NCBI RefSeq assembly: GCF_900258035.1
Contig: NZ_OGTP01000017.1
Location: 79,519-143,518, forward strand
From: Caballeronia novacaledonica
GTDB taxonomy: Bacteria > Pseudomonadota > Gammaproteobacteria > Burkholderiales > Burkholderiaceae
DNA: 64,000 bases
Direction of reading: 5' to 3'
A program made the translations under genes and the position numbers. Below, in pieces: positions 44,264 to 53,026 of this stretch. Position 1 is the stretch's first letter, and each line of letters begins with the position of its first letter. The notes below the pieces were generated by a model. That model ran no database searches. It saw nothing but the letters and a program-made list of their open reading frames with translations, and was not told where the DNA came from.

Positions 44264-45742
44264 TCATCCTTCGCTATCGATCAATACGCTCTTGAAGCGC
44301 AGGTTCGCTTCATACGCCTGCCGCCCGAGATCCTTGCCGATGCCCGAGCGCTTGTAGCCGCCCGTCGGAATCACGAAATCGCTCGTGCGGCCGTATCGAT
44401 TCACCCATACGGTGCCCGCTTCGATGCCGCGCACCATCCGCAGCGCCCGCCCGATATCCGCCGTATGCACGCCGGCGGCGAGACCATAGTCCGGATGCGC
44501 GGCGAGTTCGAGCGCTTCGTCTTCCGTATCGAACGACTGCACGGTGAGCACGGGGCCGAAAATTTCACTGCGCACGGCATCGCTTTCCTGCGTGACATCG
44601 CAGAGCAAGGTCGGCGCATAGAACGCGCCGGGCGTCGCCGCATCCGCGCGCTTGCCGCCGCAACGCAAGGTCGCGCCGCCCGCGATGCTGCGTTGAACGA
44701 TCGCGTCGATACGCTGCGCCTGCGGCTCGGAGATGATCGGCGGCAACGTCGTGCCCGCCGCCCACGTCGCGCCCGCCTCGAGTTCGCCGAACGCCCGCGC
44801 GATGCGGTCAATCAGTTCGTCGGCGATCGCGCGCTGCACGAGTAGCCGCGAACCCGCAACGCACACCTGCCCGGCATTGCCCGTGATCGCGCCGGCGATG
44901 CGCCGCGCCACTTCATCGATGCGCGGTGCATCGGCGAACACGATCTGCGGACTCTTGCCGCCTAGTTCCAGCGTGACCGGCTTCGTGCCGGTTTCGGCGC
45001 ACGCGGCCATGATCGCGGCGCCGGTGCGCGTCGATCCGGTGAACGTCACTTTGCCGACGCGCGGATGACGCACGAGCGCATCGCCGGTCGTGCGGCCATC
45101 GCCCTGAACGACATTGAAGATGCCCGGCGGCACGCCCGCTTCGAGTGCAAGTTCCGCGAGACGCAGCGCGGAAAAAGGCGTCATCTCCGAAGGTTTCAGC
45201 ACGACCGCGTTGCCCGCCGCGAGCGCGGGCGCGGTCTTCCAGATGCCCATCACGAGCGGAAAATTCCACGGTGCGATTGCGGCGACCACGCCGTACGGCT
45301 CCGCGATCGTCATGCCCAGATGCCGATGATCGGTCGCCGCGACATCGCCGCCGATCTTGTCGGCGAACTCCGCATAGAAGCGGATGCTTTCGGCCGTGAA
45401 CGGCACGTCCCAGTGGTACGCATCGCGCACGGGGCGCGTCGAGCCGAGCGCTTCGAGCGGCGCGAGACTGGCTGCGTCGGCGGCGACGAGATCGGCGAAT
45501 TTGCGCAATATGCGTGCGCGTTCGCGCGGCGCGCGGCGTGCCCAGTCGCTCTTTCTAAATGCGCTGTGTGCGTTCTGCACGGCATAGTCGATCATCGCGT
45601 CATCGGCGACGGGCACCGATGCATACGCGACGCCATCCGATGGCCGCGCCACCTCGATACGCGACGCGCCCGCATCGATCAATTCACCGCCGATGAAATG
45701 CCCGCTCCTGATGACGATGCTGGCAGGATCGAACCGGTCCAT
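44264..45742 (-). CDS. Aldehyde dehydrogenase (PuuC/betaine-aldehyde-type)
   Basis: A 492-residue NAD(P)-dependent aldehyde dehydrogenase. Visible: APWNFPLVMGIWKTAPALAAGN, the FTGSTRTGAAIM loop, the base in LELGGKSPQIVF and the nucleophile Cys in GNAGQVCVAGSR. It resembles enzymes for gamma-glutamyl-aminobutyraldehyde or betaine aldehyde. Its start follows GGAGGAGG. It is divergent from the GNAT gene at 45989 and the region between has a tandem operator-like element. Confidence 0.9.
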   Translation of the reverse strand: MDRFDPASIVIRSGHFIGGELIDAGASRIEVARPSDGVAYASVPVADDAMIDYAVQNAHSAFRKSDWARRAPRERARILRKFADLVAADAASLAPLEALGSTRPVRDAYHWDVPFTAESIRFYAEFADKIGGDVAATDHRHLGMTIAEPYGVVAAIAPWNFPLVMGIWKTAPALAAGNAVVLKPSEMTPFSALRLAELALEAGVPPGIFNVVQGDGRTTGDALVRHPRVGKVTFTGSTRTGAAIMAACAETGTKPVTLELGGKSPQIVFADAPRIDEVARRIAGAITGNAGQVCVAGSRLLVQRAIADELIDRIARAFGELEAGATWAAGTTLPPIISEPQAQRIDAIVQRSIAGGATLRCGGKRADAATPGAFYAPTLLCDVTQESDAVRSEIFGPVLTVQSFDTEDEALELAAHPDYGLAAGVHTADIGRALRMVRGIEAGTVWVNRYGRTSDFVIPTGGYKRSGIGKDLGRQAYEANLRFKSVLIDSEG

Positions 45743-45808
45743 TGCGTGAGTCCTCCTCCGTGATGCTGCGTTGACATGGCTTCATCGTAGGACTGCGCCG
45801 CTGGCATA

Positions 45809-45830
45809 TTTCGCCGACAAAATTGCCGAT
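45809..45830 (-). promoter_or_regulatory. Direct-repeat operator-like element before the aldehyde dehydrogenase
   Basis: On the gene's strand TCGGC occurs twice with a 12-bp period around AATTTTG. The element aligns with the TTTTTGGCGAT repeat upstream of the aminotransferase (27682-27704), and lies at a similar distance (67 versus 77 nt) from its start codon. This suggests joint control of the two operons. Confidence 0.45.
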
Positions 45831-45918
45831 TCAGCACAGTCCGCGCGTTCTTGCGCCGATAACTCACGGTTTTGCGTTGCACCAGACGCGCCGGTTCATG
45901 CACCGCGCGGGACAGGAA

Positions 45919-45956
45919 GATCGTCCTAGCCATGCGCGCCGCGCGGTGTCACAGTC
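45919..45956 (+). promoter_or_regulatory. Conserved upstream element of the second GNAT paralogue
   Basis: GATCGTCCTA (45919-45928) and GTGTCACAGTC (45946-45956) match the element upstream of the first paralogue (25747-25785), with 17 instead of 18 nt between the blocks and 61 versus 58 nt from the element start region to the coding start. Confidence 0.45.
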
Positions 45957-45988
45957 ACGGTCAATGTCTTCAAGGTCAGGAGGCCGGC

Positions 45989-46861
45989 GTGCCCGACTCG
46001 AACAATAACGATGTGATCGAATACCGGGCTTTCACGCTCGACGACATTCCCGCGGCGCACGCGCTGTCGATGTCCGTCAAATGGCGGCATCGCGCGGAAG
46101 ACTGGCGCTTCGCCGCGAATATCGGCACTGGCTTCGCCGCCGTCGATCAGTCGGGCGCGCTCGTCGGCACGGCGCTCGCGTTTCAGTTCGGTTCGAACGC
46201 CGCGACGCTCGGCATGTTCATCGTGTCGCCGGAACATCAACGGCAAGGCATCGGGCGCGGCCTGCTCGACCGATTGATCGCGAAGCTCGGCTCGCGCACG
46301 CTGCTGATCCACGCATCGAACGAAGGCAGGCCGCTGTGCCAGCAACGCGGCTTCACGCGCATCGACACGGTTCATCAGCATCAGGGCGCGGCGTTTCAGC
46401 CGCCGCTGGTTTCGCTGCCGCCGGGCGAGCGGCTGCGTCCGATCGGCGCGAGGGACACGCCGCGTCTCGCGGGGCTGGCATCGCGCGCGAGCGGGCTGGA
46501 TCGCGCGGCGCTGCTGCCGGAATTGCTCGCCGTCGCGAGCGGCATCGCGCTCGATCGCGACGGCGAGCTGATCGGCTTCGCGCTCTTCCGGCGTTTCGGC
46601 GACGGACATGTGATCGGCCCGGTGATCGCGCCCGAATCGCCGGGCCAGAGCCGCGCGAAGGCGTTGATCAGCTACTGGCTTGCGCTGAACGCGGGCATGT
46701 TCGTGCGCGTCGATACGCCGTTGCGATACGGGCTTTCGTCGTGGCTCGAAGGGCTCGGGCTGCCGCTCGTCGATACCATCGAGCAGATGGCGCAGAACGG
46801 CGCGCCCGCCACCGATGCGACGCTCACGCAGTTCGCGCTGACGAGCCAGGCGGTGTGGTGA
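45989..46861 (+). CDS. GNAT N-acetyltransferase, paralogue 2
   Basis: GTG 45989 follows a strong AGGAGG, giving 290 residues, the same as the paralogue at 25814. The acetyl-CoA loop is HQRQGIGRGLLD; the second half repeats the paralogue's pattern (LASRASGLDRAALLPELL, DTPLRYGLSSWLEGLGL). It is alone on its strand between the aldehyde dehydrogenase and the second binding protein. Presence of one copy at each side of the catabolic region suggests a duplicated detoxifying or modifying role for a pathway intermediate. Confidence 0.82.
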   Translation: MPDSNNNDVIEYRAFTLDDIPAAHALSMSVKWRHRAEDWRFAANIGTGFAAVDQSGALVGTALAFQFGSNAATLGMFIVSPEHQRQGIGRGLLDRLIAKLGSRTLLIHASNEGRPLCQQRGFTRIDTVHQHQGAAFQPPLVSLPPGERLRPIGARDTPRLAGLASRASGLDRAALLPELLAVASGIALDRDGELIGFALFRRFGDGHVIGPVIAPESPGQSRAKALISYWLALNAGMFVRVDTPLRYGLSSWLEGLGLPLVDTIEQMAQNGAPATDATLTQFALTSQAVW

Positions 46862-46885
46862 TCGCTCGGGCGTGGGCATCTGCGT

Positions 46886-48454
46886 TCACGCCTTCTCCAG
46901 CCACGCGAACTCCGCGAACCGATAACCCATCACGCGCCCCGAGGGCGTGCCCTTCAAACCGCGCAGGTTCGAACTCTGCGCGTCGATGAAGTTGATGAAT
47001 GCGGGTATCACGAGACTGTTCTTCTCGTAGATGATGCGCTGCATGTCGCCATACATCTGCTTGCGCTTCGCTTCGTCGCGCTCGCGGCGCGCCTGCACCA
47101 GCAGTTGATCGAACTGTTCGCTCTTCCAGCCCGACTCGTTCCAGTTGGCATTCGAACGGAAGAACTGCGTGTACAAGAGATCGAGCGTCGGGCGTGGCAG
47201 GATCGAGCCGTAGGTCATCGGGTACTTCATCCAGTACGTCGTCCAGTAACCATCGGCGGGCACGCGGCGCACATTGATAGCGACGCCCGCCTGCTGCGCG
47301 GCCTGCTGAATCATCATGGCGGAATCGAGCGCGGTCTCGACCGATGGCGGCGCGATGATCTCCGCGCGTGCGCCCGGCGTGCCCGCCTTCTTGAAGTGGA
47401 ACTGCGCCTTGTCCGGATCGAACGTGCGTTGCGGCAATCCCTTCATGAAGTACGGATGCCACTCCGGCACCGGATGGTCGTTCGCGAGCGTACCGTGGCC
47501 GCGCAGCATCACGTTCACGATACGCTGCCGGTCGTGCAGATACTTGATGCCCTCGTTGAAGTCCGCGCTCTTCGTCGGCAGCATGTCCTGCCGCAGTGCG
47601 AGGTCCGAGTAAAGCTGCGACGGGCTTTCGAGCACCGTCACCTTGCCCGTCTGCTTGACGCGATCGACGTCGCGTGCCGGCAGCGGCGAGATGAGCTGCA
47701 CGTCGCCCGCGAGCAGCGCGTTGGTGCGCGCCGCATCGTCGCCGATGCCGATAATCTCCACTTCGTCGAGATACGGACGTCCCGGCTTCCAGAAGTTCGG
47801 ATTGCGCGCGCCGATGCAACGCTGCGCCGGCGTGAACTCCTTGCATGTGAACGGACCCGTGCCGTTGCCTTTGGAGAAGTCCGTCGTGTTCGCGGCGACG
47901 ATCACGAGATGCGGAATCGCGAGCAGCGCGGGAAGATCGACGTTCGGCTCGGTCAATGTGATCTCGACTTTCAGTGGTCCGGCCGCCTTGACCGAGCTGA
48001 TGCCATCCACGATCGACTTCGCCTTCGATGCCGTCGCCGGATCCTTGTGACGCATCAGCGAGAACACGACATCGTCGGATGTGAAGGGCTTGCCGTCGTG
48101 GAAATGCACGTTGGGCCGCAGCGTGACGGTCCACGTCAGGAAGTCATCGGATTCGAGCTTTTCGGCGAGCGCGTTCTGCACTTTGAAGCCGGCGTCGAGT
48201 TCGGTGAGGCCGCTATAGAACATGTACGCGCGCGAGTAGTCGCCGGTATGCGTCCCCTTCGCGGGATCGAGCGAATCCATCAGCGACTGGTTCGCGAGCG
48301 CCACGCGAATGCGTCCGCCGCGTTGCGGGGTGGCCTCGGTCGCGGCGAATGCAAGGTGCGACGCGCCCGGCAAAACAAGCGTCGCCGCTGCAAGCGTTTT
48401 GATCGCCTTGCGGCGGCCAGGATCGGCGACTACGAGTTCCTTCGGCAATGTCAT
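46886..48454 (-). CDS. Peptide/opine-type ABC substrate-binding protein, paralogue 2
   Basis: A 522-residue SBP family 5 protein with a twin-arginine-like signal (GRRKAIKTLAAATLVLPGASHLAFA) and the block ANQSLMDSLDPAKGTHTGDYSRAYMFYSGLTELD, nearly matching paralogue 1. No permease or ATPase genes are adjacent, so it probably shares the Dpp-type membrane complex encoded at 36599-40316. It lies 51 nt downstream of the TMADH-like demethylase in the same direction. Confidence 0.9.
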   Translation of the reverse strand: MTLPKELVVADPGRRKAIKTLAAATLVLPGASHLAFAATEATPQRGGRIRVALANQSLMDSLDPAKGTHTGDYSRAYMFYSGLTELDAGFKVQNALAEKLESDDFLTWTVTLRPNVHFHDGKPFTSDDVVFSLMRHKDPATASKAKSIVDGISSVKAAGPLKVEITLTEPNVDLPALLAIPHLVIVAANTTDFSKGNGTGPFTCKEFTPAQRCIGARNPNFWKPGRPYLDEVEIIGIGDDAARTNALLAGDVQLISPLPARDVDRVKQTGKVTVLESPSQLYSDLALRQDMLPTKSADFNEGIKYLHDRQRIVNVMLRGHGTLANDHPVPEWHPYFMKGLPQRTFDPDKAQFHFKKAGTPGARAEIIAPPSVETALDSAMMIQQAAQQAGVAINVRRVPADGYWTTYWMKYPMTYGSILPRPTLDLLYTQFFRSNANWNESGWKSEQFDQLLVQARRERDEAKRKQMYGDMQRIIYEKNSLVIPAFINFIDAQSSNLRGLKGTPSGRVMGYRFAEFAWLEKA

Positions 48455-48505
48455 GGTCAGCCTCGCTCGGTCATGTCGTTATGGCGGATGAGATGCAACG
48501 GGCCT

Positions 48506-50533
48506 TTACAGCGTCTGGCATAGCCTGTAGGCGTCGTAGATGGCCGTGTGAATGTCGCGCGACGCGCTCGCGTCGCCAATGCGGTAAAGATGGAACTGCC
48601 CATCTTCGCCCTCTTGCGCTTCGGGCTGCGGCTTGCCCGTGGCGAACGCTTCGAGATCGGTGTAGCCGTCGTTGATCGAATACATGCGCGCCGCTTCGAA
48701 CAGATCTTCGACCGCGAGCATGCCGCGTTCGACGACGACATGATCCGCTTCCATCTCCACGAGATCGTTCGTCAGATGATGACGGAAGACGGCGCGGCGC
48801 TTGCCGTTATCGGCTGCGCTGACTTCGATCAGTTCGATGTCCGTGCGCACAGGAATCTCCCAGCGCGCGATATTGCGCATCCACGCCTGATCGTCGCCGC
48901 GTCCGCCGGTTTCCTGCGCCGGCATGCTGTCGATGAGCGCGAGCGATACGTCGAGGCCCGCATCGACATAACGCTCCGCGCACAGATACGCGTTATGCCG
49001 GCCGGTGCCGTCATAGACGAGCACGCTGCCTGCGCGTGGCGGCGTTTCGGTGAGTGCGTCGAATACCGACTTGCACAGCTCGCCGCCCGGCAACGCATCG
49101 AGATTCGGCAGACCGCCCGTCGCGATGATGACGACATCCGCGCCGTGATCGAGCACGTCGCCCAGTTCGGCGTAGTGGTTATAGCGCACGTCGACGCCGA
49201 ATTTTTCGAGCTGCGCCACGCGCCAGTCGACGATGCCGATGAGATCGCGCCGCCAGCTTCCCGTCGCCGCGAGCAGCATCTGTCCGCCCGCCGTCGAATT
49301 CGCTTCGAGCACCGTGACGTGATGGCCGCGCGTCGCGCAGATGCGCGCGGCTTCGAGTCCCGCCGGCCCCGCACCGACGATGAGCACGCGCTTCCTGTGC
49401 GCGGCTTCCGGTATGTCATGCGAGAGATACGTCTCGCGCGATGTCGCCGGGTTATGGATGCACGTCGCGCGAAAATTGCGGCAGAACGATGCGCCGACGC
49501 ACGGCCGCGCTTCGTCTTCCTTGCCCGCTTCGACGAGCTTCACGAGATGCGGCTCCGCGATATGCGCGCGCGTCATGCCGACCATGTCGAGCAGGCCTTC
49601 GCGGATCGCATGGCGCGCGGTGGCGAGATCGGCGATCTTGGCCGCATGAAACACGGGCAGATCGACGGCGCGCTTGAACGCGGCGGCTTTCGGCAACCAC
49701 GGCGCGGACGGCACGAACATCCCCGGCATCGAATTGACCGCGAGCGACATCTTCGTGTCCATGCGCCCGAACGTGACGTTGAAGAAATCGAAGAGACCCG
49801 TCCCCTGCAGGATGCGCGACATCTCCAGCCCTTCCTCGAAGCTGCATCCGTCTTCGAGCGCGAAGCGAAAGCCCACGATGAAATCATCGCCCACTTGCTT
49901 GCGTATCTCTTCGTGAACCTCGATCGCGAAGCGCACGCGATTCGCCGTCGAGCCGCCGTACTTGTCGGTGCGCAGGTTCACGGTCGGGTCCATGAACTGA
50001 CCGATGAGATGACCGCCCGCATGCGTTTCGATGCCGTCGAGGCCGCCATCGAGGCAGCGCTTCGCCGCGAGGCCGAAGTCGCGGATCACGCGTTTGATGT
50101 CGGCATCGTGAATCGCTTGCGGCATCGCGCGATGCAGCGTTTCGCGCACCGGCGATGGCGCGATCATCGGCAGCCACGGTTCCGTGTATGCGTCTCCGCG
50201 CCGCCCGAGATGCGTGATCTGGCACATCAGCGCCGCGCCGTGCGTATGGACGCGATCGGAAAAGCGCCGCAGATGCGGCACCACGGCATCGGTTCCGACG
50301 TTGATCTGCTGGAACGTGTTCGGACTGTCGAGACTGACGTTCGACGATCCGCCGAACATCGTCAGCGCGATACCCCCTTTCGCCTTTTCCTCGTGATACC
50401 GTTGATAGACCTCTTGCGGGAATTCATCGCGCGTCAGGCGGCTTGCGTGACTCGTGCTCATCACACGGTTCTTGAGCACGAGATGCTTGAGGGTGAACGG
50501 CTGAAGCAACGGGTCCGACGACGCAGTAGTCAT
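48506..50533 (-). CDS. TMADH-like flavoprotein, paralogue 2 (N-methyl-amino-acid demethylase type)
   Basis: A 675-residue enzyme with the same layout as 17062-19098: FMN barrel (DPLLQPFTLKHLVLKNRVMSTSH, QITHLGRRGD, HAGGHLIGQFMDP) and dinucleotide module (VLIVGAGPAGLEAARICATRG). The cysteine segment is CVGASFC...C, again with Ala at the second cysteine position and only six residues before the last Cys. Likely role: oxidative N-demethylation of an imported methylated amine. It is transcribed with the binding protein and divergent from a GcvA-like LysR. Confidence 0.88.
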   Translation of the reverse strand: MTTASSDPLLQPFTLKHLVLKNRVMSTSHASRLTRDEFPQEVYQRYHEEKAKGGIALTMFGGSSNVSLDSPNTFQQINVGTDAVVPHLRRFSDRVHTHGAALMCQITHLGRRGDAYTEPWLPMIAPSPVRETLHRAMPQAIHDADIKRVIRDFGLAAKRCLDGGLDGIETHAGGHLIGQFMDPTVNLRTDKYGGSTANRVRFAIEVHEEIRKQVGDDFIVGFRFALEDGCSFEEGLEMSRILQGTGLFDFFNVTFGRMDTKMSLAVNSMPGMFVPSAPWLPKAAAFKRAVDLPVFHAAKIADLATARHAIREGLLDMVGMTRAHIAEPHLVKLVEAGKEDEARPCVGASFCRNFRATCIHNPATSRETYLSHDIPEAAHRKRVLIVGAGPAGLEAARICATRGHHVTVLEANSTAGGQMLLAATGSWRRDLIGIVDWRVAQLEKFGVDVRYNHYAELGDVLDHGADVVIIATGGLPNLDALPGGELCKSVFDALTETPPRAGSVLVYDGTGRHNAYLCAERYVDAGLDVSLALIDSMPAQETGGRGDDQAWMRNIARWEIPVRTDIELIEVSAADNGKRRAVFRHHLTNDLVEMEADHVVVERGMLAVEDLFEAARMYSINDGYTDLEAFATGKPQPEAQEGEDGQFHLYRIGDASASRDIHTAIYDAYRLCQTL

Positions 50534-50629
50534 GGCCTGCCAGATGAAGTGGACGTCGGACTCAAGGTAAGGAGGTCAATATGCGCCGTCAAATTACAAA
50601 TCGATGCATGCCCCATAACATGGTGTTGT

Positions 50630-51604
50630 ATGAGTCTGCGACTTCCGTCACTTCAGGCACTGCTCGTTTTCGAAACTTCCGCGCGGCTTTTGAGCTTCAC
50701 CAAGGCTGCCGGGGAACTCAACGTGACGCCCGTCGCGGTGAGCCGCATGGTGGCGCGGCTTGAAGACGCGCTCGGCTTCAAACTCTTCGAGCGCACGAAG
50801 CTAGGGCTAACCCTGACCGATCGCGGTGCAACATTGCAGCACGCCGTCGCCTCCGGCTTCGGGCAGATCGGGGACACCATCGAAGAACTCAAGCGCGATC
50901 ACGCGCAAGGCGAGATCGTCACGCTATCGCTCGCAAGCGGTTTCGCCGCATTGTGGCTTTTGCCACGTTATGCCGCGTTCCGCCGCGCGTTTCCTTCCAT
51001 CAACCTGCGCTTGCAGGTCATGGCGGGACGCTTGTACGGACCGCTCGAAGACGCGGATCTCGGCATCCGGCTGCATGGACCGGGCTCGAATACGGACCCG
51101 CTTCTGTTGTGTCCGGAGATTATCGTTCCAGTCTGCAGTCCGAATTATCTCGCGGAGTTCGGCCGGCTCGATGCGCCGAGGAGCATCGAAGGTCACGCCT
51201 ACATCCATCTCGACGTGACCACGCTTTCATGGATTGATTTTCATCGGGCGACGGGACTGTCCGACAAGGGTATCGGCGAAGCGGTGCATCACACGGATCC
51301 CGGGCTCGCTGTGCAATGCGCGATGCTCGGTCAAGGCGTCGTGCTCGGCTGGCTGCTCGCGATCGCGGCGCCGCTCAACGAGGGCAAGGTGATTCCCGCG
51401 TGGGACCGCTATATCGAAACGGGCTGCAATTATGTGCTCGAATATCGCTCGTCGACTCCTTCGGAGAGCACGCGCGCGGTGGCGCGGTGGCTCATCGACG
51501 AGATGAGAAAAGAACTCGACGACGCGAGATGCGTGCTTGCTCCGTTGAACGCCGTTCCGAAGAACCGTGCCGAACCCGCGACTCCGGTTCCGTCGCCGTC
51601 ATGA
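50630..51604 (+). CDS. GcvA-like LysR regulator
   Basis: A 324-residue regulator from ATG 50630. The winged helix is LPSLQALLVFETSARLLSFTKAAGELNVTPVAVSRMVARLEDALGFKLF, which is the GcvA/AmpR group pattern. It is divergent from the demethylase-binding protein operon, its probable target. Its C-terminus overlaps the stop region of the convergent channel gene by 6 nt. The open frame extends far upstream, but that part is antisense to the demethylase gene and is not coding. Confidence 0.87.
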   Translation: MSLRLPSLQALLVFETSARLLSFTKAAGELNVTPVAVSRMVARLEDALGFKLFERTKLGLTLTDRGATLQHAVASGFGQIGDTIEELKRDHAQGEIVTLSLASGFAALWLLPRYAAFRRAFPSINLRLQVMAGRLYGPLEDADLGIRLHGPGSNTDPLLLCPEIIVPVCSPNYLAEFGRLDAPRSIEGHAYIHLDVTTLSWIDFHRATGLSDKGIGEAVHHTDPGLAVQCAMLGQGVVLGWLLAIAAPLNEGKVIPAWDRYIETGCNYVLEYRSSTPSESTRAVARWLIDEMRKELDDARCVLAPLNAVPKNRAEPATPVPSPS

Positions 51605-52800
51605 CGCCGTGGACGCCGCGCGATCGCGCTGCCAGCAACGCAGGCCGAACAGCGGCACGACGCCATACGCATGATCGAGCATGTCCGACTGAAGGCTCTC
51701 GTATCGCTCCCAACGTATTTCGTCGATAAAAACGCAAATCTCCAGCGCGACGATGGCGTCGCCGACTGCACGTGACGAATCACGAGCGGCATGTCACGGC
51801 GCACGGCCGGATGCTCACGGAAATATCCGCTGAGATAGAGCCTGTACAAGCCGAGGTTCGTGCGACGGTCGCCTTCGGGCACCGCGAGCGGTCGTTCGAT
51901 CGCTTCGCGCAGGCGCGCGAGCGAGGCATCGTCGGGGAAGCGGATCGTGTCGACGTCGAAGTGAATCGCGTGCCGCAGGCGTCGCGCGCCGGACGCGATC
52001 ATGCCGCGCCAGTTCTTCACGCTGTTGGTCAGCAAAAGCTGGCTCGGCAGCATCACGATCGTGTTGTCGAAGTTGCGCACCTTGATCGTGTTCAGCGCGA
52101 TGTCGACCACGATGCCATCGGCGACATAGCCCGGCACTTCGATCCAGTCGCCCACGCGCAGCATGTCGTAGGCCGCGAGCTGAATACTGGCGACGAAGCC
52201 GAGCAGCGAGTCGCGGAAGATGATGATGAGCAGCGCCGTGATGGCGGAAAGTCCAGTGAGCAAATAAAGCGGCGATCGCTCCAGCACCAGCGACACGACC
52301 GCGATCAGCGCGATCAGATACACGACGATCGTCGCGATTTGCAGAAAGCTCTTGATCGGCCGTTCGCTCGCGGAAGGGAAATGGCTGTAGCGCTCGTCGA
52401 TGCTGTCACGCAACGCGAGCGCCGCGCGCACGAGCGTATAGACCATGTAGCAGGCCGCGAGAATGGCCAACGGCCGGCCGAGCGCGGGGATGATCGGGAA
52501 CGTGAGGCCGGAGAGCAACGGCGCCGATGCATAGACGATTGCCGCGGGCACGAGCGGCGCGAGCCGGTGAAACACCCGGTGACGCTCCGCCGCGATCATC
52601 CACTTGCGCCCTTCCTTGCGTGCGAGCCGGCTGACGATCAGGAGCATGATCGAGCGCGTCACGTAATAGCAGATCACGCTCGCCAGCAGAATCGCCAGCA
52701 GCAGCGCGGCTACCAGAAGCGTCGCGACGAGCCAGCTCTCGGTGGCGACATTGACTTGCCAGTCTGGTCCGACTTCGATACGCAAGGTGTTGCCGAACAT
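51599..52800 (-). pseudogene. Mechanosensitive channel (MscS/YbdG type) with C-terminal frameshift
   Basis: The protein starts at ATG 52800 with five hydrophobic segments, then the MscS pore and beta domain (SAITALLIIIFRDSLLGFVASIQLAAYDMLRVGDWIEVPG, then TIKVRNFDNTIVMLPSQLLLTNSVKNW). Around 51752-51762 the family-like sequence leaves the frame: the original frame goes on to 51430 through unrelated residues, antisense to the LysR gene. The neighbouring frame gives a normal ending (ALEICVFIDEIRWERYESLQ, then GVVPLFGLRC) with a stop at 51599. One base appears to be missing. A real mutation would replace the last 50 residues; a sequencing error is also possible. Confidence 0.75.
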
Positions 52801-52900
52801 GGACGCTCCCGATGTGGGCGAAGCGAGGGGATTATTCAGGCGAATCGGACGTGCGCTTGCTCCGGTGGTTATTGTAGTAGTGACGTTGCGACGGAGACAC

Positions 52901-52929
52901 TTCGCATTTTTAGACTTTCCCGCTACAAT
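52901..52929 (+). promoter_or_regulatory. Sigma-70-type promoter of tRNA-Leu
   Basis: TTCGCA (52901-52906) and TACAAT (52924-52929) are separated by exactly 17 bases and end 12 bases before the first base of the tRNA. The strong -10 and short leader fit a stable-RNA promoter. Confidence 0.6.
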
Positions 52930-52941
52930 TCGGTCCCCTTT

Positions 52942-53026
52942 GCCCAGGTGGCGGAATTGGTAGACGCACTATCTTGAGGGGGTAGCGCCGCGAGGCGTGC
53001 GGGTTCGAGTCCCGCCCTGGGCACCA
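52942..53026 (+). tRNA. tRNA-Leu (anticodon GAG)
   Basis: An 85-nt class II tRNA with CCA encoded. The acceptor stem GCCCAGG pairs with CCTGGGC before ACCA; the D arm contains GGAATTGGTAGAC; the anticodon loop CTTGAGG carries GAG; a long variable arm and the T arm GGTTCGAGTCC follow. The sequence pattern is that of bacterial tRNA-Leu reading CUC/CUU. Confidence 0.96.

Noticed and set aside
48548..50629. Long upstream extension of the GcvA-like LysR frame
   Set aside because: It is antisense to the TMADH-like demethylase; the helix-turn-helix begins just after ATG 50630.
51430..51598. C-terminal extension of the mechanosensitive channel in its present frame
   Set aside because: The residues are antisense to the LysR gene and do not resemble the channel family; explained by a frameshift.
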